Source of the DNA: Incurvaria masculella
Lineage: Eukaryota; Arthropoda; Insecta; Lepidoptera; Incurvariidae
Direction of reading: 5' to 3'
Assembly (NCBI GenBank): GCA_946894095.1
Contig: OX335644.1
Coordinates: forward strand, 12,691,595-12,755,594
DNA: 64,000 nt
Below the pieces are notes generated by a model. That model was given only the letters and a program-made list of their open reading frames with translations, did no database searches and was not told the DNA's origin. The position numbers and the translations under genes were made by a program. Positions 45,971 through 58,700 of the stretch are shown here, piece after piece (within the stretch, counting starts at the first letter, position 1; each line of letters starts with the position of its first letter).

Positions 45971-46140
45971 CGGCCCGTAAGCTATTTTCCCCATACAAAC
46001 GTAGTTTACTAATCATTTGAAAAACACTATTCCGATTTGCTTGATATTTGGTATATTATATTCTGCAATAAATATCTGTGTTTGCTTGTTTTTGTTTTGC
46101 TGAAAAAACTAAAGCAAGTCAAATAACAGGCAACAAAAAA
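45971..46140 (+). mobile_element. Half copy of the palindromic MITE at 4.5 kb
   Basis: 'cggcccgtaagctattttcc' and 'ccatacaaacgtagtttact' + 'aatcatttgaaa' match 4452-4502, and 'gcaataaatatctgtgtttg' matches the inner part. The right arm is missing. Confidence 0.5.
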
Positions 46141-46651
46141 TGTGTGTAATTATCAAACCTGCTGACAAAATTTAACGAGAATCGATTGAGAAATGTGACC
46201 TGTAGAGTAGACCAACCGGACAGACATTCCCACATTTTTAAAACTTACTCCGCCAATTTGAAAAAAAGCTCAAAAAACTGGCTCGACTAAAATGTCTGTA
46301 AAAACATTATACCTGAAGTTAAAGTCCTCAATAGATAACACCAATTTCGAGCGTTAGCCTTATGACATAACACACAATTTGATACAATTTTGTGTGATTC
46401 CTGGGTTATCAAAAGTTTACGCGAATTGGTTGAGAAATGTGACCTGGGCAACAAAAAATTCGAACTCAATCTTACCTGATGAGGACAGCTAAACCATCGC
46501 TACGCTCGGTCACAGACGAGGGTTGTCTGATCCGTATAATTGTAATTCGGAAAATATAATTTGTCCAGCTGCAGTAAACACCTCAGCCTTTACGTCATGT
46601 ACGTCATGTTTTTACGTCACAATACCGTTTACAGTTACTGTTTAGGGGCCG

Positions 46652-47133
46652 GATGTTGCGTGTGGGTGCGTTTCACTGCTTGTGTGTTCAGATAAAATAG
46701 CAACGTCAAACAAGCCATTCCTAATCTCCGATCTATTGACGGGACTAAACTATAAATACGGGCCTCACCGTCGCCGTGGGCCGCGGCTAGTTGGATTACA
46801 CATGCAAATGGGGTCGCGTTAAGGTCGATACCCTTTATCGATACCGGTCTGCAACGTTCGTGAATATTCACGTTGATAGCAAGACGTTTCACTTTTATAC
46901 TATTGTAGGTGGTAAAGAAGCAATTTTTTTTATGCAATTTGACATGGATGGGAACTACAGTTGTACATCCATTCCGAACCATGGAGCAGGTCGCATTCGT
47001 TACGAAATGCACTTATCCAACTCAGAAAGAGAAAGAAAGTGGTGCATGATCGGGGCTAGGATTTGAACCCAGACCTCTGGTACGATAGGCAAGCCGTAGC
47101 GTTTTAGAGTGAAACGCACCCACACGCAACATC
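46652..47133. mobile_element. 482-bp segment bounded by perfect 26-bp inverted repeats
   Basis: 46652-46677 and 47108-47133 are exact reverse complements (inner part 'tgttgcgtgtgggtgcgttt'). They enclose most of a SINE-like copy. No TSD was obvious outside. It may be a MITE, or an inversion between two copies of one repeat. Confidence 0.5.
46945..47107 (-). mobile_element. SINE-like element with tRNA-like head
   Basis: On the minus strand: head 'acgctacggcttgcctatcg' with B-box 'gggttcaaatccta', then 'tgcaccactttctttctctt', 'gagttggataagtgcatttc', 'gtaacgaatgcgacctgctc'. It ends near 46945. Confidence 0.65.
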
Positions 47134-47164
47134 TGCTACGATCCTGTGCGAGGTCCACTGTGAT

Positions 47165-47400
47165 GTTAATTTTTTTATAAAACTGGACATAGACGGCTAA
47201 GATCACATCTACAGTCATGATATTAGCCCAACACTCCACATGGGAACCATTTGTCTTACTAGGACATTCCTTATTCTTTATTTCGACCATTTTTCATTCT
47301 GTGCCATGTACCAACCCGGGGAGGACTAATCCTACCACCTAGTATGTAAGGGAATCTACAGTTTTAAGCAAACATCCAAACCACGAACAACAAATCTCTT
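47165..47400 (-). mobile_element. SINE-like element, 3' part
   Basis: 'catgatattagcccaacact', 'ccacatgggaacca', 'ggactaatcctaccacctag' on the minus strand; its tRNA-like head is not clear. Confidence 0.5.
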
Positions 47401-47497
47401 GTCATCTTAGAGAACCTACAGTCTTACGTAGAATTCGGACTAAGAACCTGCCTAAACGGTGAAACGGTCACCCACCCTATTTAGACCGGAGAAGCAC

Positions 47498-48272
47498 ATG
47501 AAATCCGAAATGATATTTTTTTTCTCAGTTTCATGTTCATATGCTTACATTAAGTTTGCAACATTTAGTGGGGCCCGGAAGATAGAAAAAAAATTTAAAA
47601 TGTATTAAAAAATATATATCTCCTAAACAAATATTTAGAAACGGTATTAAAAAAATGTATAAGTTAAGTCTTTTAAGGCGTAATGTAAATGTGAATTTGC
47701 AACAATTTTGTAATTACGGAAATGTATTTAAAAAAATGTTTTTACTAAAAAAAATCTATGCCGCGAATCTAACTTGCTATTGCTATATTTCTTACTAGAA
47801 TATGTAAAAGAAAATTAAATTCTTTAAAAACTATACAACGAACGATTTTATACGTATTTCGAATTTTTTGTTTAGCTTTTGTGTGAATGTAAAAAATATA
47901 AATGAAAAAAAAAATGTGCTTCTAATATTTGCAACATTTTACAAATTTCACAGAATATAAAAAAAATCTTTTCAGAAAATAAAATAGAATTTTCATTATT
48001 TGCTTTGCAGATATTATGAAAATAGTACAAAAAAAAAATATTTACACAGTTCCGTAAATAAGAAATTGTTGCAAATTTACATTAATATTACACCTAAAAT
48101 TAGCTAACATATAACATTTCTAAATATTTGTTTAGGAGATATCATTTTTTAAACATATTTCATATTTTATTTCTAACTTCCGGACCCCCCAAAATGTTGC
48201 AAACTTAATGTACACACGTCCACATGAAATACTACGTTTATGAGAAAAAAAAAATGCATTTCGGATTTAATG
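47498..48272. mobile_element. Foldback element, ~775 bp with arms over 200 bp
   Basis: Left arm (about 47498-47730) and right arm (about 48035-48272) are long imperfect reverse complements: 'atgaaatccgaaatg' / 'catttcggatttaat', 'cattaagtttgcaacattt', 'tatctcctaaacaaatattt', 'ttgcaacaatttt' and 'ttacggaa'. The centre is very AT-rich, with no reading frame. The exact ends and TSD are not clear. Confidence 0.7.
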
Positions 48273-50120
48273 TTTTTCTAAGTGCTGATTTAAGGCTAAA
48301 GTTCCTGGAGTAATTAGGATGTATCCATCCACCTAAAGGAGCCTGATCCGAATTCAAAGAAAAAAAATAACAAGATGTTTTTTTATTATTTGCATACCTA
48401 TTTTTCAGCTAAGTGCATACACCATTGTTTTTGTTTTCGTGTGCACTTACTCCGAACAATATATCTCCCTTTATTAACATTATTTATGCACCATCAATAT
48501 CATCATAAAATATCTATAATAAAATAAATTGGACGTGAAGATTTAAGGCCGAAGACGGTAAGTTTAACCATTTTAATGGTTTAATAAAAAAAATCAGACA
48601 ATGATGACGGAAATCTACTTTAAAAGTTGGCTGTGGGGTCAGCCAGGTTGTCTGTGACATCGTCACCGATCGTCACTACGCGCCGAGACTAAAATAAACT
48701 AGGTTCAAGATGGTTCAGTCGAGCCTCGGTCACAGAATAAGTATACCTCGGTCAAAAATACCTTTTTGGTAACTTTTACCCATGTTCTTTCCCTTCTCTT
48801 TGGTATGCTGAATAACCCGGCTGCTTCCAAATAACTCACTGATCGCATAGAACCCCTTCGTTCTCATAGCCTGCCACTCGATCCACAGTTAATTTGCTTC
48901 ATGCTTATTCCGGGACATATTTCTTCTTTCTACACAGATCCTTTTACTCTTTGCGCTGCACGTATGATTGGACGCACATCCTGTTCTATTCTTATATTTA
49001 AGGACCATCTCAAAAGTCTGTTCCTTACTTCCTGACTAGCATAATGTCATCAGTATGTTCTTACTGATTTTAGAGACACATTGATTTAGGTATATCTTGC
49101 GCGATTGAAGACAAATATTTGTTGAAATGATTAGCCACAGCGGGACCATTTGTAATAAGTTCGTCTCCTATTTTTAGTTCTAATTGTGTATGATTGCATT
49201 TAGGTGACTTACCCGTTTCTTCCTTTATTATAAGTTCATGCCATTTTTATATTATTGTTAGAATTTAATAATAATTTTTTTTGGAAAATTTGTTTGCCTT
49301 GATGGTAAAAAGTTTAAATATTTTACTGTATCGCGATACAAACGATCTCGGGCCTGGGCTATTATTTATTTTAAGAGACACTTTGTTTCCTTTGTGCATT
49401 GCTTATAAATTTATATATTTATATCTGTAAACATTTGCATGTATCTATCTGTCAACGTAATATACATTATTATAAATCTGTAGATTAAAATTGTTTAACT
49501 TTTTAATTTTATATATATATTTTTTCACTTATTTAAAATGTTATTACCTACGTCTCTAAGGCCTATGACATTGATTTCGCCTTTTGTAAATCATATGAGC
49601 TTGCAAACAAAGTTTTTTTTAATTTTATTTTATTTAATTTTACAAGGTGATCGCCGCAATCCCTAAAATCTAGCTTCGTTTGCTAAGGTGACAAGACAAA
49701 GCACTCGCTAACTAGCTGCGAAATGTTACCAATTTGCTTTGGTTACGTGTAACCATCATTGAGATATATGTACATAGTAGGTACCTCAAGGGTGACAGGT
49801 ATTTAAATATCTCACGTAACTCCGTGATTAATTCTTTAAAAAATACTGCATAACCGCACCTATAAATACCTAGTTGAGTAGAGGGGTGGTTCGCAAGAAA
49901 AACAACCAAATAGTTAACGGAAATGACGTTACATGTAACGTTTAAATATCAGTATCGTATGCAAACTTTTGAACTGGAAAGAACTGGGCAGTTATTAGCG
50001 TAGGTATTATTATTTATTAACACATAGTCATACATTATCTAAAACATGTAAGAATTTGTCACAGTGTCAGTTTTTTAATAGTTCTTACAAATTGCCTGAA
50101 GAGGTCGGAATATTTTTTTT
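48273..50120. other. AT-rich unannotated region
   Basis: No gene recognised. 48830-49040 has a run of short partial frames but no conserved motif. The frame at 49712-49909 (minus) has no family features. Confidence 0.4.
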
Positions 50121-50226
50121 ATGTAACCTGACATACTACTAATACCACACAACTACCGTTATTAAAATAGCCCAATATATTACATTCCCGAAAAAAATTG
50201 GTGCCATGCCAGGTCCTTACACGGTT
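50121..50226 (-). mobile_element. SINE-like element, 3' part
   Basis: 'taacctgacatactactaat', 'accgttattaaaatagccca', 'gtgccatgccaggtcctta' on the minus strand. Confidence 0.5.
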
Positions 50227-50464
50227 TTTAAAAGAGACGTCTCAGACGGAATTTAAGGAATGTGGACGGCCCTAAAACAAATAACTTTGGTTCAATATGT
50301 TTAATAACACAGACCGAATAATGTCATATGTCTAATTTCTACATAAGAAATGAATTTGTGCGTTAGATCAACACCACTAAAGTAGATTATTAGGGCTTAT
50401 AATAAAGGGATTATAAGGGCGATTAGGACAGAAAAAGAAAAATATTATTAACAAACATGTCACT

Positions 50465-50568
50465 GCTCGACACTTGCCATCTTTCGGGAATGTGATGTAT
50501 TGGGCTAATATCATGACGGTATTTTTGTGTAGCTCTCCACGTCAGGTTGCATTAAAAATACAGAAGAA
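50465..50568 (+). mobile_element. SINE-like element, 3' part
   Basis: 'tcgggaatgtgatgtattgg', 'gctaatatcatgacggtatt', 'cacgtcaggttgcattaaaa'; it faces the copy at 50121-50226 in inverted orientation. Confidence 0.5.
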
Positions 50569-51052
50569 CAGTATTTTTTCATGTATTTTAAATAATGAAA
50601 CAGCTTCAACATCAATATGTTTATGCGTAAAAGCCTAAAACACGCCTTCAATATGTCATAGAGCGCGCAGCGCATTTACTGATTAGCACTGTGGCTTATA
50701 TTAGTGCTGCGTGCCTTGAACTCCGTCTGGGTCTTCGGTCCTAAAACCGTATACATACATACGTATTTTCGAAAGACATTGCAGCGTCCCGCCTGAGTAG
50801 TACGCAATGCCCAGAGACATCGAGCATCCGAGGAAACGCTGCAGCGCTGTGACGTAGCTGTGACCCAGCAACTCAATATAGCGTGTCAATGTGAAGGTCG
50901 GAACTTGACTCGAAGTTCACAACCACGGAATATTGATTCACAACTGTCGACTCGGCTGTACACATTTCGTCTCGTTTTACTACTGCGCTCGCGTGGATAA
51001 ATGTTGATCCCTGCAAATAGACTCGTGAATTCGGATAGTAAAAAAAAAACAT

Positions 51053-51099
51053 AGAGACGAATTGAGAACCTCCTCCTTTTTTGAAGTCGGTTAAAAAGA
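51053..51099 (-). repeat. 'ttaaccgacttcaaaaaagg' repeat terminus
   Basis: 'gagacgaattgagaacctcc' and 'ttttttgaagtcggttaaaa'; same as 44210-44264. Confidence 0.6.
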
Positions 51100-51545
51100 A
51101 CATTCAAGTCTCCATATAATATTTTAAATTTCTGAAAACGGATCACTCTGTAGGTACATGCATGATTACATGTACGGAGCGCAACCCCTCGACGCCACAG
51201 TAGGCATTGGCATTCGCAAAGAAAACGTACGTGGGAGTTTCTTGCCAGTTATTCTTCGCTGGAATTGCTGAACTGCCTAATGATAAAATATGACAAATTC
51301 GAGTGCAGTGTACTGTCTATGAGTTATGAATAAACAAAAGACAAAAATCTGACAAAAAAATATATAAAAATTCGGTCCATATTTGAAAAGTAATCTAAGA
51401 CTTCTTCTGGTTTCAATTCAATCACATAATGAATGTTGAGTAATGCCAAGCCAAATTATCCCTTTCCAGTGATATGAAACAAATTAACCTACAACAAGTT
51501 AACCGATTAAAAAAATCATCATGGTTGGGTTTCTCGGGCAAAATA

Positions 51546-51810
51546 AAATAATACCTTATGGTCGCGGCTAACTCTTTGAGAGGACCGCAGATCGGTGTAA
51601 CGTTTTGAGCTCCTCGCTGAGGAACGCGAAGGCCTCTTTTGATATGCGGTAACGCCGCTTGAATTCCGACTCAGTTAGACACCTAACTGGGTCCACTATC
51701 CATCTGAGATATGCATTATTACCCCGGTGTGTTTCACGCAGGTCTTCTTGTTCGGCTTCAGCAACAAGTCGCCACGCGAAATACCCCCGCGAACACATTT
51801 TTAATACAAT
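51546..51810 (-). pseudogene. HARBI1-like transposase exon 1, frameshifted relic
   Basis: The minus strand reads MCSRGYFAWRLVAEAEQEDL, then VRCLTESEFKRRYRISKEAF and AFLSEELK, which lines up with exon 1 of the intact transposase (FRLRYRFTKAAFIYLCDNL). After EELK the matching sequence (YTDLRSSQRVSRDHK, compare IRASQRITLETK) is in a different frame, so there is a frameshift near 51608. It ends at AAG|GTATTA, the same place as the exon 1 donor of the intact gene. No further exons were found downstream. It differs strongly from the complete element, so it belongs to another Harbinger family. Confidence 0.6.
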
Positions 51811-52110
51811 ACGGCCTGTGTCACCAAGAAAATGTCCAGTGAGAATCGAATCGAAAATCGAATCGAAAATGTTGTTTCGCCGAGCTGTCAAAATTGTGAC
51901 TCGTGATACCGTTTTCCATACAAATGGCAAAATCGAATCGAATTCGCTAGCGAAGCGAAGGCGATTTCAAATGTCAAAAGAACTCGTAATACCGAAATGA
52001 GTTACCCTTTTCGCCCACTAGAGGCGCTGCTCAGTATCTAATACGTTTTCGATGCGATTTCGATGCGATATCGCTTTCGAAAAAACTCGTAATAGACGTA
52101 CAGGAATAGG
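51811..52110. repeat. Region of short 'aatcgaatcgaaa' and 'tcgatgcgat' repeats
   Basis: Repeated 'gaatcgaatcgaaaatcg' units and 'ttcgatgcgatttcgatgcg' lie just upstream of the HARBI1-like relic; they may be its subterminal repeats. 'actcgtaat' occurs at 51981-51990 and 52084-52092. Confidence 0.35.
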
Positions 52111-53459
52111 ATGTTTTGGGGCAACAATGAAATAAGTACCTACCTACTAGCAAACCGAAATCCTTGTAAATTAAAAGTGTCCACAATGCCGGATTTTGTA
52201 TGGAACGTGGTGCCTTTTTTGACTTTTAAAAGACCTTTAACTACCTCTATCCTCCGTGGTAAAGACCTATTAGTTGGGTACTCTGATTTGTAACTTAAAT
52301 GTCTGTGGGCTTACGAACTAATACCATTTGTTGCAGAGATCAGAGCCAGATAAAGCATTCCATGCTCCTTCAACACAATGTAGCGTGTTGTTCGATGAGG
52401 TTGGCTATAGGATGCGCGGGCGCAGCTATCCACAAACGAACCCTGCCACGTCTCACCTCCGTCGATAAAAGCCGATTTCGGTCAACTTAACCGGGATTTA
52501 AAATTTCTAAACTAAACTCACCAATAGTTGCTTCGAAACTTTCTAACTTTGTTTAGGTAAATTAACGGCTTAACATTAGACTTGTCATGGTTTTAATCAA
52601 ACACTCACCCATGCATCTTGCTGTCTTTTTCATCGTCAATGAAAAGTAAGTCTCTCATATCTCATAGGAAGATAAACTGTGAAAACAGGTTATAAAAGTG
52701 ACTACCGTATGGACAGACAAAGTTCTGTACGGGCGACATAGCTTAGATAGTTTAGAGTAGGTACCTAAATGGTTAGGTACATACGAAGCCTGTCCATCGC
52801 GATATTAGTAATAATTCCAAGTGAGGATACATTATGTGCAAACGAGCGGTTTCGTTTTGTGTCAAGTAGGTTTGCGATGAGGTCTGCGCGCAATTTTTTT
52901 TTTTTATTTTATAATTTGTATTTGAAACATTGTGTAGACAGGTTAAACAATATATGTATACACGCTTTACATTCTTAAATATGATTAGAGTAAAAAAGAT
53001 TTAAGAAGATTTATCGTGTTCTGCCACCTAAACTGGCCACATGGCTGTTTTATAGGTGGCATTTTATAGGGGTATATATTTCTGCCGTCACGCCAAGCGC
53101 GATGATGACGACACGCGGGGAAAATAGCCGGTTTTGGTTCTGCGGTTTCCGACACGCAGCGCAGGGTAGCGCCTCTGCGCCACTGCTCCCACCTCCCGCT
53201 GATGCAGCGCAGCTGTGGAACTAACGGAACTTTATGCTGATTCGCGCGATGATATCGGTACGATGTTTATGGTCCGCCAGCAGGAATTCAGGATGGCAGG
53301 ATGTTTGTTGGATCCGAGCTTTTCGAGCCGTTTATTGAAGACAAACATATTTTTTCGAATTATCACACTTGTATGTATTTTTTCCAAACAATGATTTCGT
53401 ATTGCGGAGGAAATTTATTTGATATAAGCCTCTGATGATTTGTATCAAAATGTTTAAGA
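52111..53459. other. Unannotated region
   Basis: No gene recognised; 53080-53250 is GC-richer. Short frames lack family features. Confidence 0.4.
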
Positions 53460-53604
53460 ATCAACAAAATCAAAACGTACAGACATAGGTCTCCGTGTTG
53501 GTTGATTTAATGTGCTACATTTCAGAAAACTATTTTTTAATTTCACTGAGGAACCATGCACGAGCCTTTGTATGGAATTCGATCACCTCATTATCCTCTT
53601 AAGT
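53460..53604 (+). repeat. Dispersed repeat, copy 2 (see 4870-5006)
   Basis: 'aaaacgtacagacatagg', 'gcacgagcctttgtatgg' and 'gatcacctcattatcctctt' in the same order and spacing as at 4870-5006. Confidence 0.6.
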
Positions 53605-55283
53605 CTTATATTATATCTTCTAACTAACTATAAGTTAATAAGCTAACTATAGTTCTTGGTTTTGAATTATGAACATTGTTGTTTTTTTTTGACAAGAAAC
53701 GATTGTAGGTAAATATTATCAGTCGTAGGCACTCAGAGTTAACTGTCATAATTTAAAACCTGGAAATCTCCAGCCTTACCATACAAAACGCGAATGAATC
53801 CTGAGATAGTTATGTAATCCACGTTTTATATTAAGCACGCAACTCTGGATATTGTTTGACTAGGAAGTTACGAAGCATCTTTGTCCACGTTGTCCAGCCA
53901 ACACAAGTGCGGCGTGGGTGTAGAGTTCCCGCGAAGGGATTAGACACAAAGCAGACGCCCTGGGCCTGGACCATTGGAATCCGATGGCAGTAATGCCTTC
54001 CTCCAGGCTGCATTCCGTAAATGATGGTTTTGATTGTGATCTCTGTCACGATACATCGTTTATTCGATAATGCTGTTCGAGTCGCGTGTGAGTTTAGGAG
54101 TGTGGCAAAAAGTTGTCCGAAGCAACTTAGCGGGTCGAGTACCCCATTAATTTTGACGAGTTCGTTGGCACGATTACATCACGCAGGAGCAGTCGAACTC
54201 TTATAACCTTTTACAGGCGTCTACCTTTGGTAGGAATGGCTGAACAACATGGCCGAAAGTACGCTCATACCTATCATACGAGTACGTATGGTTTTTCTGC
54301 AAAACCTAGGTTAGGTTAAAAAACATAATTTTAGCTTTAATTCATGCTACTCATAAGTCTAACCACGGCTAAACTATAAAACCGATTATATTGAAATTTG
54401 ACTTAGAGAAAGTACATCACGATTCAAACGAAGCAAAAGAAGCAAGCAAGGTCACAGAATAAATAACAACTGGGTTCCGCAGTTAGTAGAATAATTATAA
54501 AGGATATAAGCCTAGGCACTTCCCTTGAAAACCAATATATTATTTTCATATCCGATAACATGTTTTAGATCATAAGATTCCGGAAAATTTGGCGGCCATT
54601 ATGGTAATACCTATGCCGACAAAATAGAAAAAAAAGATGAATCCTTTTGAAAATAAACTTGATGCAATTGTATCAGAATTTTTTGATCAAGTGACCATAA
54701 AAGTTGCATTTAGGGTTACTTCTATTAGGGAAAGAGTGCTTATTATGTACAAGCTTTTAGAACCTGCGTCTGGGTTATAAGTCTGAAAACCAGATTATTG
54801 CCTGCCAGGGAACTCCCTTCCTTTAGGGAGTCATATTTAGTACTCGCCCTACAAATTCTACCGCCAACTCTACTAGGCTTACCTATGCCTTGTCCAATCT
54901 AAGCGAGGCTGGACGTTTTGTACTAGTCAGTGAGTTCGAAAGGACCCGTGGGAAGGACCGAGTGGCGACCGAAACCCATTCGTAATGCGGCAGCAGCATA
55001 TATGATATGTTCGTTGCCCTAAATGACGTGAATGAGTCACGTGTCGGTGGAACTGGAGAACATCATCAGATTTATTCTATGTCAGTAGTGAACGTATTCG
55101 TATGCGAACTGACTGTCTTACGCTACCGTCAATCTATGTATTGTTACTAAGAAGGGACTGCCGCTCCCGTTCTTCCTTACTCACTAGCACTAGTCTATAT
55201 TTTCGAATTCTAAAAGTTATTATTTTGCATATGCGGGCCGTTTGTTGACACTTTTCGGCTGTGCCCACACGCTACCGGCCTAC
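53605..55283. other. Unannotated region up to the BEL/Pao insertion
   Basis: No conserved protein or RNA recognised. The minus-strand frame at 53831-54049 (72 aa) has no family match by eye. Confidence 0.4.
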
Positions 55284-55288
55284 GTAGC
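55284..55288. repeat. BEL/Pao target site duplication, left
   Basis: GTAGC, matched by GTAGC at 61838-61842 right after the other LTR. Confidence 0.9.
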
Positions 55289-55720
55289 TGTTCAGTTTAG
55301 AAATGAGTAGACTGTATGTTGAGATATGCACACGTTTAATGTTAGATAATTCACGTTTTACAAGCCACAAAACAGATACAGATTAGAAGGTAAGTACGCA
55401 CGCGCCGCGGTAAGTGCGTTTTGCATGAGACCCGCACAACAACTGACCACCCCGCGCCGCGGCGCCGGAGCATGTCCTGACATGCTTCCAGAAAATTCCT
55501 CTACCCCACGAAGCCAACAGAAAACAGCGCGGAACGTCAGACAGTGATGGCGCGATGACATGTACTTAGGTGAGAGTAAGAAAGCGATTGATTGCTAAAG
55601 GTTAAAAGTCAAATTATGTTCGGTAGTATTCAGTCATTTGTAAATAATAATAAGGTATCTTTGTATGCGTCTTCTGCCGAATCCTACGCACACACTCATA
55701 AAGGGCTCGCGTCGCGCACA
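55289..55720 (-). repeat. BEL/Pao 3' LTR
   Basis: 432 bp; in element sense it starts TGTGCGCGACGC and ends CTAAACTGAACA. The 67-aa frame inside it (55358-55561) is repeated exactly in the other LTR and is not a gene. Confidence 0.95.
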
Positions 55721-55731
55721 TTCCACCCCCT
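55721..55731 (-). other. Polypurine tract
   Basis: In element sense, AGGGGGTGGAA directly abuts the 3' LTR; this is the expected start point for plus-strand DNA synthesis. Confidence 0.75.
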
Positions 55732-55754
55732 AGTTGCGAAAAAGAAATTCGCAA

Positions 55755-58700
55755 CTATACAGAAACAGGTAAAGCGACGATCTTATGTGCCGGCCGTCGG
55801 ATAATACCCCCACGTGTCCTAACTTCTGCCACACGTACCCTACCATCTGGTCCTGGAAATACGTTCTCAATTACCCCACGGGGCCAAGTATTCCGAGGTA
55901 GTGTGGCGTCGTAGATGACAACTGAGTCTCCAGGTTGAAGAGGTTTTGTTTCTGCCGTCCACTTCTTCCGGGGTTGTAGGGTAGGCAAATATTCCTTCAT
56001 CCACTTTTCCCAAAATATATTGGCGAGTCTTTGACAAGCTCGCCATTGTTTCCGCCTCAACAGATCTTTATCGTCGAAACATCCTGGAACCATGTCAATC
56101 AGCCCCCTTGCTGTTCCTGATCCAGAGGAAGATCCAATTAAAAAATGGTTAGGAGTCAAGGCCTCTCCATCTTGAGAATCCACAGATACGTGTGTGAGAG
56201 GTCGACTATTCACCGTGTATTCCGCTTCCAGCAGAAGTGTATGGAGAACATCTTCTTTCGGTGTCCTGTCTTTTAGTGTCGACCGTAGAGCTTCTTTTAC
56301 GGAGCGTACCAATCTTTCCCAAGCTCCACCCATATGAGGACTACCCGGCGGAATGAACTTCCAGGTTATGCCTTTATTGGCAGCATACATTTCAATAGTA
56401 GAGCTATCCATTTCAGTCAACGCCTTTTTGAGTTCATTGTTGGCGCCAACGAAATTGGTCCCATTGTCGCTATATATTTCTATCGGGCATCCTCTACGAG
56501 CGATGAACCTTCTAAGAGCCATTATAGCGTGGTCAGTTGAGAGAGATGAGGCAATCTCTAAGTGGACAGCTCTGGTTGTTAGACATGTGAAAAGTGCAAC
56601 CCATCTCTTTTCACGTTTCCGTCCTGAGATAATTTCTATGGGGCCAAAGTAATCGACCCCGCTAAAGGAAAATGGTCGCTGATGGTGTTGCATCCTCGCT
56701 GATGGTAGTCCTCCCATGAATGGAGCTTGTGGCTTAGCTTTAAGAATTTTACAATGTTGACAGTCTCGCGTCACCTTCTTCACGGTAGGACGAAGATGCA
56801 GAATCCAATACCACTGCCTTAGGTTATTAACGACTGTTTCATTACTGCTGTGATTGGCTTCCTTATGGTGATGTAGAACCAACAGCAATGTGTAAGGATG
56901 GCGTCCATCTAGGATGACAGGTCGTTTTGTGTCAGCGTCCACCTCGCTTGCAGCATCTATTCGCCCATGGAGTCGTAAAAGCCCACGGTTATCTAGTTTA
57001 GGGTTAAGGTGTCGTAACTTGCTTGAAGTATCAATTTCACGACCAGTCTCCAATGCTTGGATGTCTTTCTTGTAGCTCTGTTTTTGGGATTCTTTAATCC
57101 AAAGAAGTTCCGCTCTCTGCATTAAATTAGCAAATGAAAATGAGCGCTTTCTGCACCTTTCTACAAATTGCAGAACTCTGGCAGTAGAACGAATAAGTTT
57201 AAGCCACGAAGAAAAACGTATGATTTCAGGGAGTGACTGGTTACTGTCATCTCCGAGAACGTGAACTTGATGAGGTCGCAGCTCAGGATCGTCATGAGGA
57301 TCTTGCACTCCACTGAGCTGGTATTGCGGCCATTCTGAAACATCAGATTTTAGAAAATCAGGTCCCTGAAACCATCTGTGATTGGCGTCGGTGAGGGCGC
57401 AATCTCCACGTGTCGCATCATCTGCTGGGTTCATCTGAGACGGCACCCAACGCCACTCACCCCGTTCGGTGATCTCGTCAATCTCACCAAGCCTGTGCGC
57501 AACATAAGGCTTGTAGTTTCTAGGATCAGCCATTATCCAAAGTAGTACAGTCCGCGAATCAGTCCATATGAATCGGTTGTCAACAGCAAAGGAATGTTCT
57601 TTAATAATGGTAGCAGCAAGTCTGCTGGCTATCAGAGCTCCCTGTAGTTCAAGCCTTGGAATTGACACCGGCTTCAAGGGCGACACTCGTGCTTTGCCAC
57701 ACACGAATGATGTTGTCACAGTCCCATCTGACATGGTTATACGCCAGTAGGCTACAGCAGAATAAGCCTTTTCTCCAGCATCAGAAAAAACATGTAATTG
57801 GATGTTGCATGTCTTCACAAAACCGTACCACCGGGGTATTTTTATATTGTTTAAAGCTTTAAGTTCACGGATCCAACTCAACCACATTTCAAAGTCCCGA
57901 TCGTTAAGGTAATTGTCCCATTCAATGCCGCTGCGCCAGATGTTTTGAAGCAGAATTCGCGCCTTAACAGTAAATGGGCACAAGAAACCGAGTGGGTCAA
58001 ATATAGACATTATAATACGTAGCATTTCCCTTTTAGTTGGTCGGACTTCACCTTCTATTAAGTCTGAGTTAACCTTTTTAAAACTCATGTCAAACATAAA
58101 TTCATCCGTTGTTGGGTTCCAAATGATTCCCAGGGCCCTTTCGGTTGGTCCATCATTCATGTCGAGCTTGACAGGACCTGAGGACACGGTTTCTGGAGGC
58201 AGCATATCCAGCAGCGCTCGATCATTACTAGACCAGTTTCTGATAAGAAAACCTCCCTTGGCATGAACAGTAGTTACGTCGCTGATAAGTTTTAGAGCTT
58301 CCTCCATAGAACCAGCGCTGTCGAGATAATCGTCCATATAGTGTCGTTTGGCCACCGCGTCCACGGCCTGAGGGTATAAGTCTTTAAATTGTTCAGCATT
58401 TTTATTGAGAACAAAGATTGCATTGCACGGCGACGAAGACGCACCAAAAATAACAGAATTCATGACATATGTTTTAGGCGGCTGTGACCTATCCATGTCA
58501 CGCCACAAGAATCTCTGAGCCTGCCTGTCTTCACATTTTATTTTTATTCTCAAAAACATGTCCTTAATATCACCCATGAATGCAACCTTCTGTTCTCTAA
58601 ACACAAAAAGAACACCAAGTAATGAGTTAAGTTGGTCCGGCCTTGTAAGTAAGTTATCGTTAAGCGATGTATTTTTATGCTTTGCGGCAGCGTCAAAAAC

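Noticed and set aside
48780..49050. Possible LINE reverse-transcriptase tail
   Set aside because: Some residues suggest it, but stops interrupt every frame and the W-N-x-L-P motif is not seen.
53831..54049. 72-aa minus-strand frame with WTTWTK motif as a host exon
   Set aside because: No family recognised, no supporting splice sites judged convincing, and length is within chance for this window.
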